Positions 16,529 through 25,572 of a stretch of DNA of 64,000 nt are shown here, in pieces. Under the pieces are notes generated by a model. It ran no database searches and was not told the origin of the DNA. It worked only from the letters and a program-made list of their open reading frames with translations. Source of the DNA: Chania multitudinisentens RB-25 (GTDB lineage Bacteria > Pseudomonadota > Gammaproteobacteria > Enterobacterales > Enterobacteriaceae); the NCBI RefSeq assembly GCF_000520015.2, contig NZ_CP007044.2, positions 1,736,001-1,800,000 on the forward strand, read 5' to 3'. Within the stretch, counting starts at the first letter, position 1, and each line of letters begins with the position of its first letter. The translations under genes were made by a program, and so were the position numbers.

Positions 16529-18802
16529 ATGAGTGAACTGACTCAGGATGGTGTTGAGCGTTTACCGCTGCACACATTCACTGAAAAAGCCTATCTGGAC
16601 TATTCCATGTACGTCATCATGGATCGGGCGTTGCCGTATATTGGCGATGGTTTAAAGCCAGTGCAGCGCCGTATTATCTATGCCATGTCGGAACTGGGGC
16701 TGAATAACAGCGCTAAATTCAAAAAATCGGCCCGCACCGTGGGCGATGTTCTGGGTAAATACCATCCGCACGGCGACAGCGCCTGTTATGAAGCGATGGT
16801 GCTGATGGCGCAGCCGTTCTCTTACCGTTATCCGCTGGTGGACGGCCAGGGGAACTGGGGCGCGCCGGACGATCCGAAATCCTTCGCTGCGATGCGTTAT
16901 ACCGAATCGCGCCTGTCGAAATACGCCGAAGTATTGCTGGGTGAACTGGGCCAGGGCACGGTCAACTGGGTGCCAAACTTTGATGGCACCCTACAGGAAC
17001 CGAAGATGTTACCGGCGCGGTTGCCGAATATTCTGCTCAACGGCACCACGGGGATCGCCGTGGGTATGGCTACCGACATCCCGCCGCATAACGTGCGTGA
17101 AGTGGCCGCCGCCGCCATTGCGTTGATCGACCAGCCGGGTGCTTCGCTTGAGGATCTGTTGGCATTTGTGCAAGGGCCCGATTTCCCGACCGAAGCGGAA
17201 ATCATCACTCCGCGCGACGAGATCCGCAAAATTTACCAGAGTGGCCGTGGTTCGGTGCGTATGCGCGCCGTGTGGAAAAAGGAAGATGGCAGCGCAGTGA
17301 TCACCGCATTGCCGCATCAGGTTTCCGGGGCCAAGGTGTTAGAGCAAATCGCCAGCCAGATGCGCGCCAAAAAGTTGCCGATGGTGGAAGATTTGCGCGA
17401 TGAGTCTGACCATGAAAACCCGACTCGCCTGGTGATCGTACCGCGCTCTAACCGTATCGATCTGGAACAGGTAATGAATCACCTGTTTGCCACCACCGAT
17501 CTGGAGCGCAGTTACCGGATCAACATGAACATGATCGGCCTGGATAACCGCCCGCAGGTCAAAGGATTGCTGGAGATCCTGACGGAATGGCTGGTTTACC
17601 GCCGTGATACGGTGCGCCGCCGCCTGAACTACCGCTTGGAAAAAGTGCTGAAACGCCTGCACATTCTGGAAGGCTTACTGGTCGCGTTTCTCAATATCGA
17701 TGAAGTGATCCATATCATTCGCAGCGAAGATGAGCCGAAACCGATGCTGATACAGCGTTTTGGCATCTCTGATACGCAGGCGGAAGCGATCCTTGAGCTG
17801 AAACTGCGTCATTTGGCTAAGTTGGAAGAAGTGAAGATTCGCGCAGAACAGGATGAACTGGCGAAAGAGCGCGATCACCTGCAAGCGTTGCTGGCATCCG
17901 AGCGCAAGCTGAATACGCTGATTAAGAAAGAGATTCAGGCTGATGCGCAGGCTTATGGTGACGATCGCCGTTCGCCATTGACGGAACGTGAAGAAGCCAA
18001 AGCGATGAGCGAGCACGACTTTGTGCCTTCAGAGCCGGTCACCATCGTGCTGTCTGAAATGGGCTGGGTGCGCAGTGCAAAAGGTCATGATATCGATCCC
18101 GCAGGGCTGAACTACAAAGCCGGTGACAGTTTCCGTGCCGCTGCACGTGGCAAAAGTAACCAGCCGGTGGTGTTTATTGACTCCACTGGGCGCAGTTATG
18201 CGCTCGATCCTTTGACGCTGCCTTCTGCGCGTGGGCAGGGTGAACCGCTGACCGGTAAGCTGACGCCACCGCCGGGCGCGACGATCGAACAGGTGTTGAT
18301 GGCGGCCGATGAGCAAAAATTACTGATGGCGTCAGACGCTGGTTACGGTTTTGTCTGCACCTTCAACGATCTGGTGGCACGCAACCGTGCCGGTAAGGTG
18401 ATGATTACCTTACCGGATAATGCTAAATCGCTGCCGCCGATGGAGATCCACAGCGATGATGATATGCTCCTGTCGATTACCGCTGCCGGCCGTATGCTGA
18501 TGTTCCCAGTGGCCGATCTGCCGCAGTTGTCGAAGGGCAAGGGCAACAAGATTATTTCGATCGCGTCGGCGCAGGCGGCATCCGGTGAAGACAAGTTGGT
18601 CTGGCTGTTTGTGCTGCCACCACAGACTTCCATCACCCTGCATGTTGGCAAACGCAAGCTTACGCTGCGGCCAGAGGATTTGCAGAAATTCCGGGCCGAA
18701 CGTGGCCGTAAAGGCACCTTGTTGCCGCGTGGCCTGCAACGCATCGATCGGGTTGAACTGGATCTGCCGGAGCGTATACTGCCGGGCAATAGCGAAGAAT
18801 AA
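16529..18802 (+). CDS. parC: DNA topoisomerase IV subunit A ParC
   Basis: ParC is the DNA-cleaving subunit of topoisomerase IV. The 757 residues hold the winged-helix/tower breakage-reunion domain with the catalytic tyrosine in AAMRYTESRLSKY (about residue 124) and a C-terminal beta-pinwheel. The quinolone-resistance region reads GKYHPHGDSACYEAM, with the wild-type serine and glutamate (84 and 88 here; 80 and 84 in E. coli). It is preceded by a 400-nt intergenic region and is not adjacent to parE. Confidence 0.98.
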   Translation: MSELTQDGVERLPLHTFTEKAYLDYSMYVIMDRALPYIGDGLKPVQRRIIYAMSELGLNNSAKFKKSARTVGDVLGKYHPHGDSACYEAMVLMAQPFSYRYPLVDGQGNWGAPDDPKSFAAMRYTESRLSKYAEVLLGELGQGTVNWVPNFDGTLQEPKMLPARLPNILLNGTTGIAVGMATDIPPHNVREVAAAAIALIDQPGASLEDLLAFVQGPDFPTEAEIITPRDEIRKIYQSGRGSVRMRAVWKKEDGSAVITALPHQVSGAKVLEQIASQMRAKKLPMVEDLRDESDHENPTRLVIVPRSNRIDLEQVMNHLFATTDLERSYRINMNMIGLDNRPQVKGLLEILTEWLVYRRDTVRRRLNYRLEKVLKRLHILEGLLVAFLNIDEVIHIIRSEDEPKPMLIQRFGISDTQAEAILELKLRHLAKLEEVKIRAEQDELAKERDHLQALLASERKLNTLIKKEIQADAQAYGDDRRSPLTEREEAKAMSEHDFVPSEPVTIVLSEMGWVRSAKGHDIDPAGLNYKAGDSFRAAARGKSNQPVVFIDSTGRSYALDPLTLPSARGQGEPLTGKLTPPPGATIEQVLMAADEQKLLMASDAGYGFVCTFNDLVARNRAGKVMITLPDNAKSLPPMEIHSDDDMLLSITAAGRMLMFPVADLPQLSKGKGNKIISIASAQAASGEDKLVWLFVLPPQTSITLHVGKRKLTLRPEDLQKFRAERGRKGTLLPRGLQRIDRVELDLPERILPGNSEE

Positions 18803-18814
18803 GCTGTTCATAGA

Positions 18815-18837
18815 GCCGCAGCCTGCCCAGCTGCGGC
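18815..18837 (+). terminator. Possible terminator hairpin after parC
   Basis: An 8-bp GC-rich stem (GCCGCAGC / GCTGCGGC) with a 7-nt loop lies 12 nt after the parC stop. There is no T run, so termination is uncertain. Confidence 0.4.
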
Positions 18838-19018
18838 AAGGCCCAAGGAGGGGCCAAGTCATACAACCAACCCCTTGCAACGTAAAAAATGCAGGTTATA
18901 TTTCAAATAGTTAACTTTCGGTGCGTAAATTTATTGTGTCGGTTGCCGGCTGGCAGGAAAATAGTGAAAACAGCAGGGACACAGAGTGTTGCGCCAGCAG
19001 TGTGCTAATGAGGTTGTT

Positions 19019-19753
19019 ATGTTATTGATTTTACGCGCTATTATTGTCATAATATATTGTATTTTGGTCTGTGTTTTCGGTTCGATTTATTGCTTGTTCA
19101 GCCCGCGTAACCCCCGCCATGTCGCGACTTTTGGCCATCTGTTTGGCCGCTTGTCAACGGTGTTTGGCTTAAAGGTTGAATTACGTAAACCTGCCAGTGC
19201 GGTCAATAACGGCAAATGCATCTACATTGCCAATCATCAGAACAACTACGATATGGTCACGGTGTCCAACATTGTGCAGCCGCGAACTGTCACCGTGGGT
19301 AAAAAAAGCCTGGCGTGGATTCCGTTTTTTGGTCAGCTTTATTGGCTGACCGGCAACCTGTTGATTGACCGGGATAACCGTGCCAAGGCGCATGGGACTA
19401 TCGCCCAGGTGGTTGAGGCTTTTGCGAAAAAAGATATCTCGGTCTGGATGTTCCCTGAAGGCACGCGTAGCCGTGGCCGTGGGTTGCTGCCATTCAAAAC
19501 CGGCGCATTCCACGCGGCAATTGCGGCGGGAGTACCGGTTGTGCCGATTTGTGTTTCCACCACCAGCGGGAAAATCAATCTTAACCGCTGGAACAACGGC
19601 CACGTGATTATAGAGATGCTGGAACCTGTTGATACCAGCGGATATAGCAAAGAAAGCGTGCGTGAGCTGGCGGCTTATTGCCAAGAGTTGATGCAGACAA
19701 AAATTGTGCAGTTGGACGCCGAAGTGGCCCAGCGTGAAGCTGCCGAAAAATGA
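19019..19753 (+). CDS. plsC: 1-acyl-sn-glycerol-3-phosphate acyltransferase PlsC
   Basis: PlsC acylates lysophosphatidic acid to phosphatidic acid at the inner membrane. The 244-residue protein begins with a hydrophobic anchor (LLILRAIIVIIYCILVCVFG). It carries the acyltransferase HX4D box as NHQNNYD and the FPEGTRSRGRG glycerophosphate-binding motif, then GVPVVPICVS. The ATG at 19019 is chosen because it starts right before the anchor and matches E. coli; eleven earlier codons are open. In E. coli plsC follows parC and precedes ftsP, as here. Confidence 0.95.
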   Translation: MLLILRAIIVIIYCILVCVFGSIYCLFSPRNPRHVATFGHLFGRLSTVFGLKVELRKPASAVNNGKCIYIANHQNNYDMVTVSNIVQPRTVTVGKKSLAWIPFFGQLYWLTGNLLIDRDNRAKAHGTIAQVVEAFAKKDISVWMFPEGTRSRGRGLLPFKTGAFHAAIAAGVPVVPICVSTTSGKINLNRWNNGHVIIEMLEPVDTSGYSKESVRELAAYCQELMQTKIVQLDAEVAQREAAEK

Positions 19754-19922
19754 CATTAATCACCCCGTTGTTTTTCAAGCGAGCCGTTTGGCCATAGCTT
19801 GAAATCCAGCGGGTACAGTGCGTTGTTTTGATACGGCACTGTGCCGTTTATGCCTTGGTTGTTGCTGGGTTCTTGAGTGGGAATCGGGGTGTTTAATACA
19901 GTTTGGTTTTTATGGAGAAAGT

Positions 19923-21338
19923 ATGTCACTCAGTCGACGTCAGTTTATTCAGGCATCGGGCTTGGCGCTGTGCGCTGGAACGGTGCCGCTGAGGGCTGAG
20001 GCGAGCAAAACGCAAACCCTTCTACCCATTCCCCCTTTGCTGGAATCCCGCCGCGGGCAGCCCTTTTTTCTGACCCTGCAACGTGCTCACTGGGCTTTTA
20101 TCAATAACCGCAAAGCGTCGGTGTGGGGGATTAACGGCATATACCTGGGGCCGACGGTGAAGGTATACAACGGCGATGATGTCAAACTGATCTACAGTAA
20201 TCGTCTAACTGAACCTGTTTCGATGACGATCAGTGGGCTACAGGTGCCAGGCACCTTGATGGGGGGCGCCGCGCGTATGATGTCGCCGAATATTGACTGG
20301 TCACCAGTGATCCCTGTCCGCCAGGCAGCGGCGACCTGTTGGTATCACGCGAACACCCCCAATCGGATGGCTCCGCATGTCTACAACGGCTTGGCGGGCT
20401 TATGGCTGGTTGAAGATGAGAACAGCAAAAACCTACCGTTGCCGAACCACTATGGTGTGGATGATTTTCCGCTGATCATTCAGGACAAACGCTTGGATAA
20501 CTTCGGCACACCTGAATATGATCCGCCAGCACAAGGGGGATTTATGGGGGATACACTGTTGGTGAACGGTGTGCAGAACCCCTATATTGACGTCTCCCGT
20601 GGTTGGGTGCGGCTGCGATTGCTGAACGCTTCTAACTCACGGCGCTATTCGCTGCAACTGAGCGATGGGCGGCCGCTGAATGTGATCGCCGGCGATCAGG
20701 GTTTTCTGCCAGCCCCCGTTGCGGTACAACAGCTTTCTCTGGCACCGGGTGAGCGCCGTGAAGTGCTTATTGATATGTCGAAAGGTGAAGAGGTCTCCAT
20801 TACCGCAGGCGAAGCCGCGAATATAATGGATCGCTTACGTGGCCTGTTTGAACCTTCCAACATATTGGTGTCCACACTGGTGCTGACGCTGAAGCCAACG
20901 GGGTTGCTACCGCTGGTGACTGACAATCTGCCGATGCGCTTGCTGGCAGAACCTCTGCCGGACGGTAACGCCAGCCGTTCGCGCGAATTCCAGCTGGGCG
21001 ATAAAGTGGCTGGGATTAACGGCGTGATCTGGGATATGAATCGGATTGATGTGCAAGCAAAACAGGGGACTTGGGAGCGCTGGACGCTGCACGCCGATAT
21101 GCCACAGGCGTTCCACATCCAAGGGGTGCAGTTCCTGATCAAACGTGTCAACGGAGCCTTGCCGATGGCAGAAGACCGTGGTTGGAAGGATACCGTTTGG
21201 GTCGATGGCGATGTTGAATTGCTGGTTTATTTCAACCAGATTGCGTCAGAACATTTCCCGTTCCTGTTCTACAGCCAGACGCTGGAAATGGCCGATCGTG
21301 GTTCTACCGGCCAGTTTGTGGTGCAGGCAGCGTCTTAA
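19923..21338 (+). CDS. ftsP: Cell-division protein FtsP (SufI)
   Basis: FtsP is a periplasmic multicopper-oxidase-fold protein that supports the divisome under stress and lacks the copper ligands of true oxidases. The 471-residue precursor begins with a Tat signal (SLSRRQFIQASGLALCAG), so it is exported folded. Three cupredoxin domains follow. Copper-site histidine clusters are not apparent; the usual HCH-type motif near the C-terminus is replaced by FPFLFYSQTLEM. The ATG at 19923 follows GGAGAAAGT. It converges on xapR with the stop codons overlapping. Confidence 0.93.
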   Translation: MSLSRRQFIQASGLALCAGTVPLRAEASKTQTLLPIPPLLESRRGQPFFLTLQRAHWAFINNRKASVWGINGIYLGPTVKVYNGDDVKLIYSNRLTEPVSMTISGLQVPGTLMGGAARMMSPNIDWSPVIPVRQAAATCWYHANTPNRMAPHVYNGLAGLWLVEDENSKNLPLPNHYGVDDFPLIIQDKRLDNFGTPEYDPPAQGGFMGDTLLVNGVQNPYIDVSRGWVRLRLLNASNSRRYSLQLSDGRPLNVIAGDQGFLPAPVAVQQLSLAPGERREVLIDMSKGEEVSITAGEAANIMDRLRGLFEPSNILVSTLVLTLKPTGLLPLVTDNLPMRLLAEPLPDGNASRSREFQLGDKVAGINGVIWDMNRIDVQAKQGTWERWTLHADMPQAFHIQGVQFLIKRVNGALPMAEDRGWKDTVWVDGDVELLVYFNQIASEHFPFLFYSQTLEMADRGSTGQFVVQAAS

Positions 21339-22249
21339 ACGGCATTGGTCGCTCGTAACATTTTCAGGAAGGTGTGCACTATCGGTGTCGCGCTGTCGGC
21401 GTGATAGATCACATACAGATCGGCCGAGGGGGCCGCCTCTAGCGGGCAGAAACGCACGCCGGGCCATGGAATACGCCCGTAACTGTCTGGCAGCAGCGCA
21501 ATACCATATTCTTCTGCCACCATTGCGATCAGCGTTTGTGGTTCATTGACCTGATGAGCAATGTCTGGGGAAAAACCCTGTTGCAGACACAGGTTGTGAA
21601 GATACAACCCCAGGCTGGCCTCATTGGGCGGCAGCACGATAAATCTGTCATGCTGCAACGCCTTGAGTGGGATCGCTGCACTTTCCGCCAGCGGATGCGA
21701 AACTGGCAATACCACGGCGAGTTTTTCCCGTGCCAAGAGTTGGCAAGCTAATCCAGGCAGCGTTTGTTGTTTTGCCTCGCGCCAAACGCCAAGATCGATA
21801 TGCCGTTTTTGCAGTGAAATAATCTGTTGGCTTGGCGTTTGTTCGTTTAACACCCAGGTGGCATGTTCTGCTTGGGCAGCAAAACGTTTCAGCGCCGGGA
21901 TCAGGCCGCCCCATACTGATGTTCCCACCATGCCAATCACCATATGGCCTGCTTCTCCCCTCCCTAACTGTTGTACCTGATTCAATGCGCTATTCGCTTG
22001 ATCCAGCAGTATTTCGACATTATGAAACAGCGTGCGGCCAGCCAGCGTCAGCGCTATGGAACGGGTGGTGCGTTTGAATAACTCCACGCCTAACTGGTTT
22101 TCCAGCTCCTTGATATGCTTACTGAGCGGGGGCTGTGAGATGTTCAGCCGTCGTGCTGCCTGGGTGAAATTCATCTCCTCTGCTACAACGCGAAAATAGT
22201 GCAACAAACGGAAATTAATCCGGCTTGGATCGGGCAGTAGCTGTTTCAT
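21335..22249 (-). CDS. xapR: LysR-family regulator XapR
   Basis: A 304-residue LysR regulator. It aligns with remembered E. coli XapR, the xanthosine-responsive activator of xapAB: LNISQPPLSKHIKELENQLG, QQLGRGEAGHMVIGMVGTSV, NEPQTLIAMV and DSYGRIPWPGVRF. The N-terminus carries the winged helix and the remainder the ligand-binding domain. It is transcribed divergently from xapA, 128 nt away, as expected for the activator. Its stop codon overlaps the ftsP stop from the opposite strand. Confidence 0.85.
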   Translation of the reverse strand: MKQLLPDPSRINFRLLHYFRVVAEEMNFTQAARRLNISQPPLSKHIKELENQLGVELFKRTTRSIALTLAGRTLFHNVEILLDQANSALNQVQQLGRGEAGHMVIGMVGTSVWGGLIPALKRFAAQAEHATWVLNEQTPSQQIISLQKRHIDLGVWREAKQQTLPGLACQLLAREKLAVVLPVSHPLAESAAIPLKALQHDRFIVLPPNEASLGLYLHNLCLQQGFSPDIAHQVNEPQTLIAMVAEEYGIALLPDSYGRIPWPGVRFCPLEAAPSADLYVIYHADSATPIVHTFLKMLRATNAV

Positions 22250-22262
22250 AAACGCTGGCCTT

Positions 22263-22281
22263 CCTATGGCGTATTTATAGG
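22263..22281. promoter_or_regulatory. Dyad in the xapR-xapA divergent promoter, XapR site candidate
   Basis: CCTAT and ATAGG form perfect arms around 9 nt; with one mismatch the arms extend to 7 bp. The site lies 14-32 nt upstream of xapR and about 100 nt before xapA, a usual place for an autoregulatory LysR site. Confidence 0.35.
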
Positions 22282-22377
22282 CAAATGGAATAAATCAGCG
22301 GGCAAGAATGTATTGGCCGCCGCTATCCTACGCTCTCTACTATGAGATTATTTCACCTATCCAGAGAAGAGAAGATT

Positions 22378-23199
22378 ATGTTTAATCAAGAAGATGCTTT
22401 TTCCTGTGCCGATATTCTGCGCACCAGGCTGCCGGGTTTCCAGCCGCGCGCAGCCTTGATTCTGGGCTCCGGGTTGGGAGCGCTGGCTGAGGTGATGGCG
22501 GATACCGTAACCTTCGATTATACCGAATTACCGGGGTTCCCGGTAAGCAGTGTGGCAGGTCATGCCGGGCAACTGGTGGCCGGTTGGCTGGAAGGTGTGC
22601 CGGTATTATGCATGAAAGGGCGCGGGCATTTCTATGAAGGGCGTGGCATGCAGGTGATGACGACTGCGGTACGTACCTTCAAATTGTTAGGTTGTGAATT
22701 TTTGCTGGCGACCAATGCCGCAGGGTCGCTGCGCAAGTCAGTGCCACCGGGGAGCCTGGTGGCCTTGACCGACCACATCAATTTTATGCCGGAATCCCCC
22801 TTGGTTGGCAGCAACGACGATCGCTTCGGCCCGCGTTTCTTTAGTTTGGCCAATGCCTACGATCGTGACTTGCGTGCGCAACTGGCACAAGTGGCTGAAA
22901 AGGCCGGGGTGCCGTTAGCCGAAGGGGTATTTGCGGCTTATACTGGCCCGAATTTTGAAACACCGGCAGAAATTCGCATGATGCAGACCTTGGGCTGTGA
23001 TGTAGTGGGGATGTCGATTGTGCCGGAAGTGCTTTCCGCCCGCCATTGTGGTTTGAAAGTACTGGCGGTATCGGCGATGACCAACTATGCCGAAGGATTG
23101 TCAGATACGCCGCTTTCCCATGAACAGACGCTGAGCTGTGCCGCGCTGGCGGCGGGTGATTTTATGCATCTGATCCGCGAGTTTTTTAACTCATTGTAA
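22378..23199 (+). CDS. xapA: Xanthosine / purine nucleoside phosphorylase XapA
   Basis: XapA phosphorolyses xanthosine, inosine and guanosine to base plus ribose 1-phosphate. The 273 residues show the PNP-II family signatures LILGSGLGALAE, GRGHFYEG, ATNAAGSLRKSVPPGSL and NFETPAEIRMM, and end near the 277 residues of the E. coli enzyme. The ATG at 22378 follows AGAGAAGAGAAG; an in-frame ATG at 22342 adds 12 unmatched residues. It is followed by the nucleoside transporter xapB. Confidence 0.93.
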   Translation: MFNQEDAFSCADILRTRLPGFQPRAALILGSGLGALAEVMADTVTFDYTELPGFPVSSVAGHAGQLVAGWLEGVPVLCMKGRGHFYEGRGMQVMTTAVRTFKLLGCEFLLATNAAGSLRKSVPPGSLVALTDHINFMPESPLVGSNDDRFGPRFFSLANAYDRDLRAQLAQVAEKAGVPLAEGVFAAYTGPNFETPAEIRMMQTLGCDVVGMSIVPEVLSARHCGLKVLAVSAMTNYAEGLSDTPLSHEQTLSCAALAAGDFMHLIREFFNSL

Positions 23200-23223
23200 A
23201 TATTATTTTTTATCGTAATGCCC

Positions 23224-23249
23224 CGTAGCAAAACCCCCGTTTTGCTACG
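23224..23249 (+). terminator. Intercistronic hairpin between xapA and xapB
   Basis: An 11-bp perfect stem (CGTAGCAAAAC / GTTTTGCTACG) closes a CCCC loop 24 nt after the xapA stop. No T run follows, so it may act as an RNA-stability or attenuation element rather than a full terminator. Confidence 0.45.
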
Positions 23250-23347
23250 TATACCAATATACCTTTTAAGCGGTTGCTAATAACGTTTTCGCTTGAAAAG
23301 TGGAAGGTATAAATCATCGTTTTAATCAGAATAACAAGGTGATGGCA

Positions 23348-24607
23348 ATGGCAATAAAAACACGATTGAAGGTGATGGTTTTCCTCCAGTTTTTTATCTG
23401 GGGTGCTTGGTTGGTAACCTTAGGCTCTTACATGATCAACACCCTGCATTTCAGCGGGGTACAGGTGGGGATGGTTTACAGTTCGAAGGGGATTGCTGCA
23501 TTGATTATGCCGAGTTTGGCGGGGATCATCGCCGATCGCTGGATCAAGGCCAATTATCTCTATGGTTTGTGTCATTTACTTGGCGCAGTGGCGCTGTACT
23601 GTGCAGCGCAGGTTGAGCAGCCGATGGTGATGTTCTGGGTGATGCTGTTCAACGCTATGGTTTATATGCCGACTATCGCGCTTTCTAACGCCATTTCTTA
23701 CTTCTGCCTGGAAAAGCACGGTTACGATACGGTAAAAGATTTTCCACCGGTGCGGGTTTACGGGACGGTCGGTTTTATTGTGGCGATGTGGTTGATCAGC
23801 TTCGGTAAAATTGAATTAAGCAATATGCAGTTGTATCTGGCGGCGGCGGTGTCATTGGTGTTGGCCGTGTATTCCCTGACCTTGCCCCATTGCCCAACCA
23901 ACAACGTGAAGCGCTCGCAAAGCTGGGTCAGCATACTGGGGTTGGATGCCTTCGTGCTGTTCAAGCAGAAGCGTATGGCAATCTTTTTCCTGTTTGCCAT
24001 GCTGCTGGGGGCGGCACTGCAAATCACCAATACCTTCGGCAACCCATTCCTGCATGATTTTGCACTCAACCCGCAGTATCAGGATAGTTTCAGCGTGCGC
24101 TATCCTTCGGTGTTGCTTTCTTTGTCGCAAATTTCTGAAGTATTTTTCATCCTCACTATTCCATTTTTTCTGCGTAAATACGGCATCAAACAGGTGATGC
24201 TGATCAGCATGGCCGCCTGGACACTGCGTTTCCTATTCCTGGCTTACGGCACACCCGCCGGTTTTGGTTTTGTGCTTTTGCTGCTTTCGATGATTGTTTA
24301 CGGTTGTGCATTCGATTTCTTTAATATTTCCGGTGCAATTTTCGTGGAGAAAGAAGCTGACCACCGCATTCGTGCCAGTGCGCAAGGGCTGTTTATGAGC
24401 ATGGTCAATGGGGTGGGTGCCTACGTTGGGGCGATTGTCAGTGGTGAAGTGGTGGACTTCTTTACCCAAGACGGGGTGAAAGACTGGCAAAGCATCTGGT
24501 TGGTATTTTCGGCCTATACGCTACTGCTGGGGATTATCTTCGCGTTGACGTTCAGCTATCAGCACCGGCCGGAACAGGCTGTCGGGGAAATGCAAAAGGC
24601 TCATTAG
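23348..24607 (+). CDS. xapB: Nucleoside:H+ symporter XapB
   Basis: XapB is a major-facilitator nucleoside:proton symporter of the NupG/XapB family in the inner membrane, which imports xanthosine. The 419 residues match E. coli XapB along the length: FLQFFIWGAWLVTLGSYMIN, VYSSKGIAALIMP, GLDAFVLFKQKRMAIFFLFA and IVYGCAFDFFNISGAIFVE, with about 12 membrane segments. The ATG at 23348 is preferred because AAGGTG lies 6 nt upstream; ATG codons at 23342 and 23300 are also in frame. Confidence 0.92.
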   Translation: MAIKTRLKVMVFLQFFIWGAWLVTLGSYMINTLHFSGVQVGMVYSSKGIAALIMPSLAGIIADRWIKANYLYGLCHLLGAVALYCAAQVEQPMVMFWVMLFNAMVYMPTIALSNAISYFCLEKHGYDTVKDFPPVRVYGTVGFIVAMWLISFGKIELSNMQLYLAAAVSLVLAVYSLTLPHCPTNNVKRSQSWVSILGLDAFVLFKQKRMAIFFLFAMLLGAALQITNTFGNPFLHDFALNPQYQDSFSVRYPSVLLSLSQISEVFFILTIPFFLRKYGIKQVMLISMAAWTLRFLFLAYGTPAGFGFVLLLLSMIVYGCAFDFFNISGAIFVEKEADHRIRASAQGLFMSMVNGVGAYVGAIVSGEVVDFFTQDGVKDWQSIWLVFSAYTLLLGIIFALTFSYQHRPEQAVGEMQKAH

Positions 24608-24613
24608 GAGGAA

Positions 24614-24639
24614 TACAGGGGCTGAATTCAACCCCTGTA
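24614..24639. terminator. Hairpin between convergent xapB and yegV
   Basis: An 8-bp stem (TACAGGGG / CCCCTGTA) with a 10-nt loop fills the 35-nt gap between the two convergent genes. There is no T run, and bidirectional termination is inferred from its position. Confidence 0.5.
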
Positions 24640-24642
24640 GCA

Positions 24643-25572
24643 TCAGGCAGGGAACCGCTGTTGTAGCTGTTGCCAGTCTGGTGCCCCTGCCGCTCCCCGG
24701 CTGGCGACCACGCAGGCCGCGACACGGTTGGCGAGATCGACCGCGTGTGGCAGTGACCAACCGGCAGATAGCCCGGCCAGTAAACCGGCGCAGTGGGCGT
24801 CGCCGGCACCGATGGTATCGATCACCTCAACCGGATAGACCGGAATATGCTGCGGCGGCTGCTGGCCGTCGCAAATCCAGGCTCCGTCACGATCCAGGCG
24901 GCAGATCAAGGTAATGTTATGTGCGTTGGCAAAACGTTGGGCAGCGTTGACCGCATCACCAGCGCCACATAAAGCTGCCACTTCGTCACGATTCAGGGTG
25001 AGCAGGGTATGGCTATCGCTAAGCATAGCGAAGAAGTCGGCGCTCAATTGGCCGACGCGTGGGCCAGGGTCGATCAGCCGCCATTGATCGAACGGCAGGC
25101 GTGTCAGCCAGTCGCGTAATGCGGCCCCCGTTTCTCCGGCCAGTTCGTAACCGTTGGCATAAACGATGGTAGCTGGCTCCAGCGGCAGGGTCGCCAACTG
25201 GGCTTTATTCCATTGTGCTTCACAACCGGTCATGGTGATAAACGTGCGTTCACCGTTGGGTTCCACCAAGGCCAGACACCAGCCGTTATCCATCTGGCTG
25301 TGGCGCAGCAGCACTGGCAGAGCCAACTCCTGCATCGCACTTTCAATAGCCATCCCCCAATCACCGTTACCAACCGGCATGCCGTTGATGACCGGAACAT
25401 TCAGGCGGCGCAGTGCACGCGCCACGTTAAAGGCGCAGCCGCCAATCTGCCGCCCCTGTGGTATACCTTCAATATCTTCACCGCTGCGTGGCAGGTGTGG
25501 CAGCGTGAGCACCACATCACCTACTGCTCCCCCCAGCACCAGAATAGGTTTCGTAGGTAAGAACTCACTCAT
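24643..25572 (-). CDS. yegV: PfkB-family carbohydrate kinase, YegV-like
   Basis: A 309-residue ribokinase/PfkB-family kinase. The first family signature is visible as GRQIGGCAFNVARALRRL, and the second as DTIGAGDAHCAGLLAG, where the GAGD aspartate is the catalytic base. DNGWCLALVEPNGERTF also matches remembered E. coli YegV. It overlaps the upstream permease stop by 4 nt (ATGA), placing it last in a yegU-permease-yegV operon. Its substrate is unproven; a ribose- or nucleoside-type sugar is inferred from the neighbouring ADP-ribosylglycohydrolase homologue. Confidence 0.82.
   Translation of the reverse strand: MSEFLPTKPILVLGGAVGDVVLTLPHLPRSGEDIEGIPQGRQIGGCAFNVARALRRLNVPVINGMPVGNGDWGMAIESAMQELALPVLLRHSQMDNGWCLALVEPNGERTFITMTGCEAQWNKAQLATLPLEPATIVYANGYELAGETGAALRDWLTRLPFDQWRLIDPGPRVGQLSADFFAMLSDSHTLLTLNRDEVAALCGAGDAVNAAQRFANAHNITLICRLDRDGAWICDGQQPPQHIPVYPVEVIDTIGAGDAHCAGLLAGLSAGWSLPHAVDLANRVAACVVASRGAAGAPDWQQLQQRFPA

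Noticed and set aside
16302..16529. 75-codon frame ending at the parC start
   Set aside because: No recognisable sequence and no clear ribosome-binding site; it covers the likely parC promoter.
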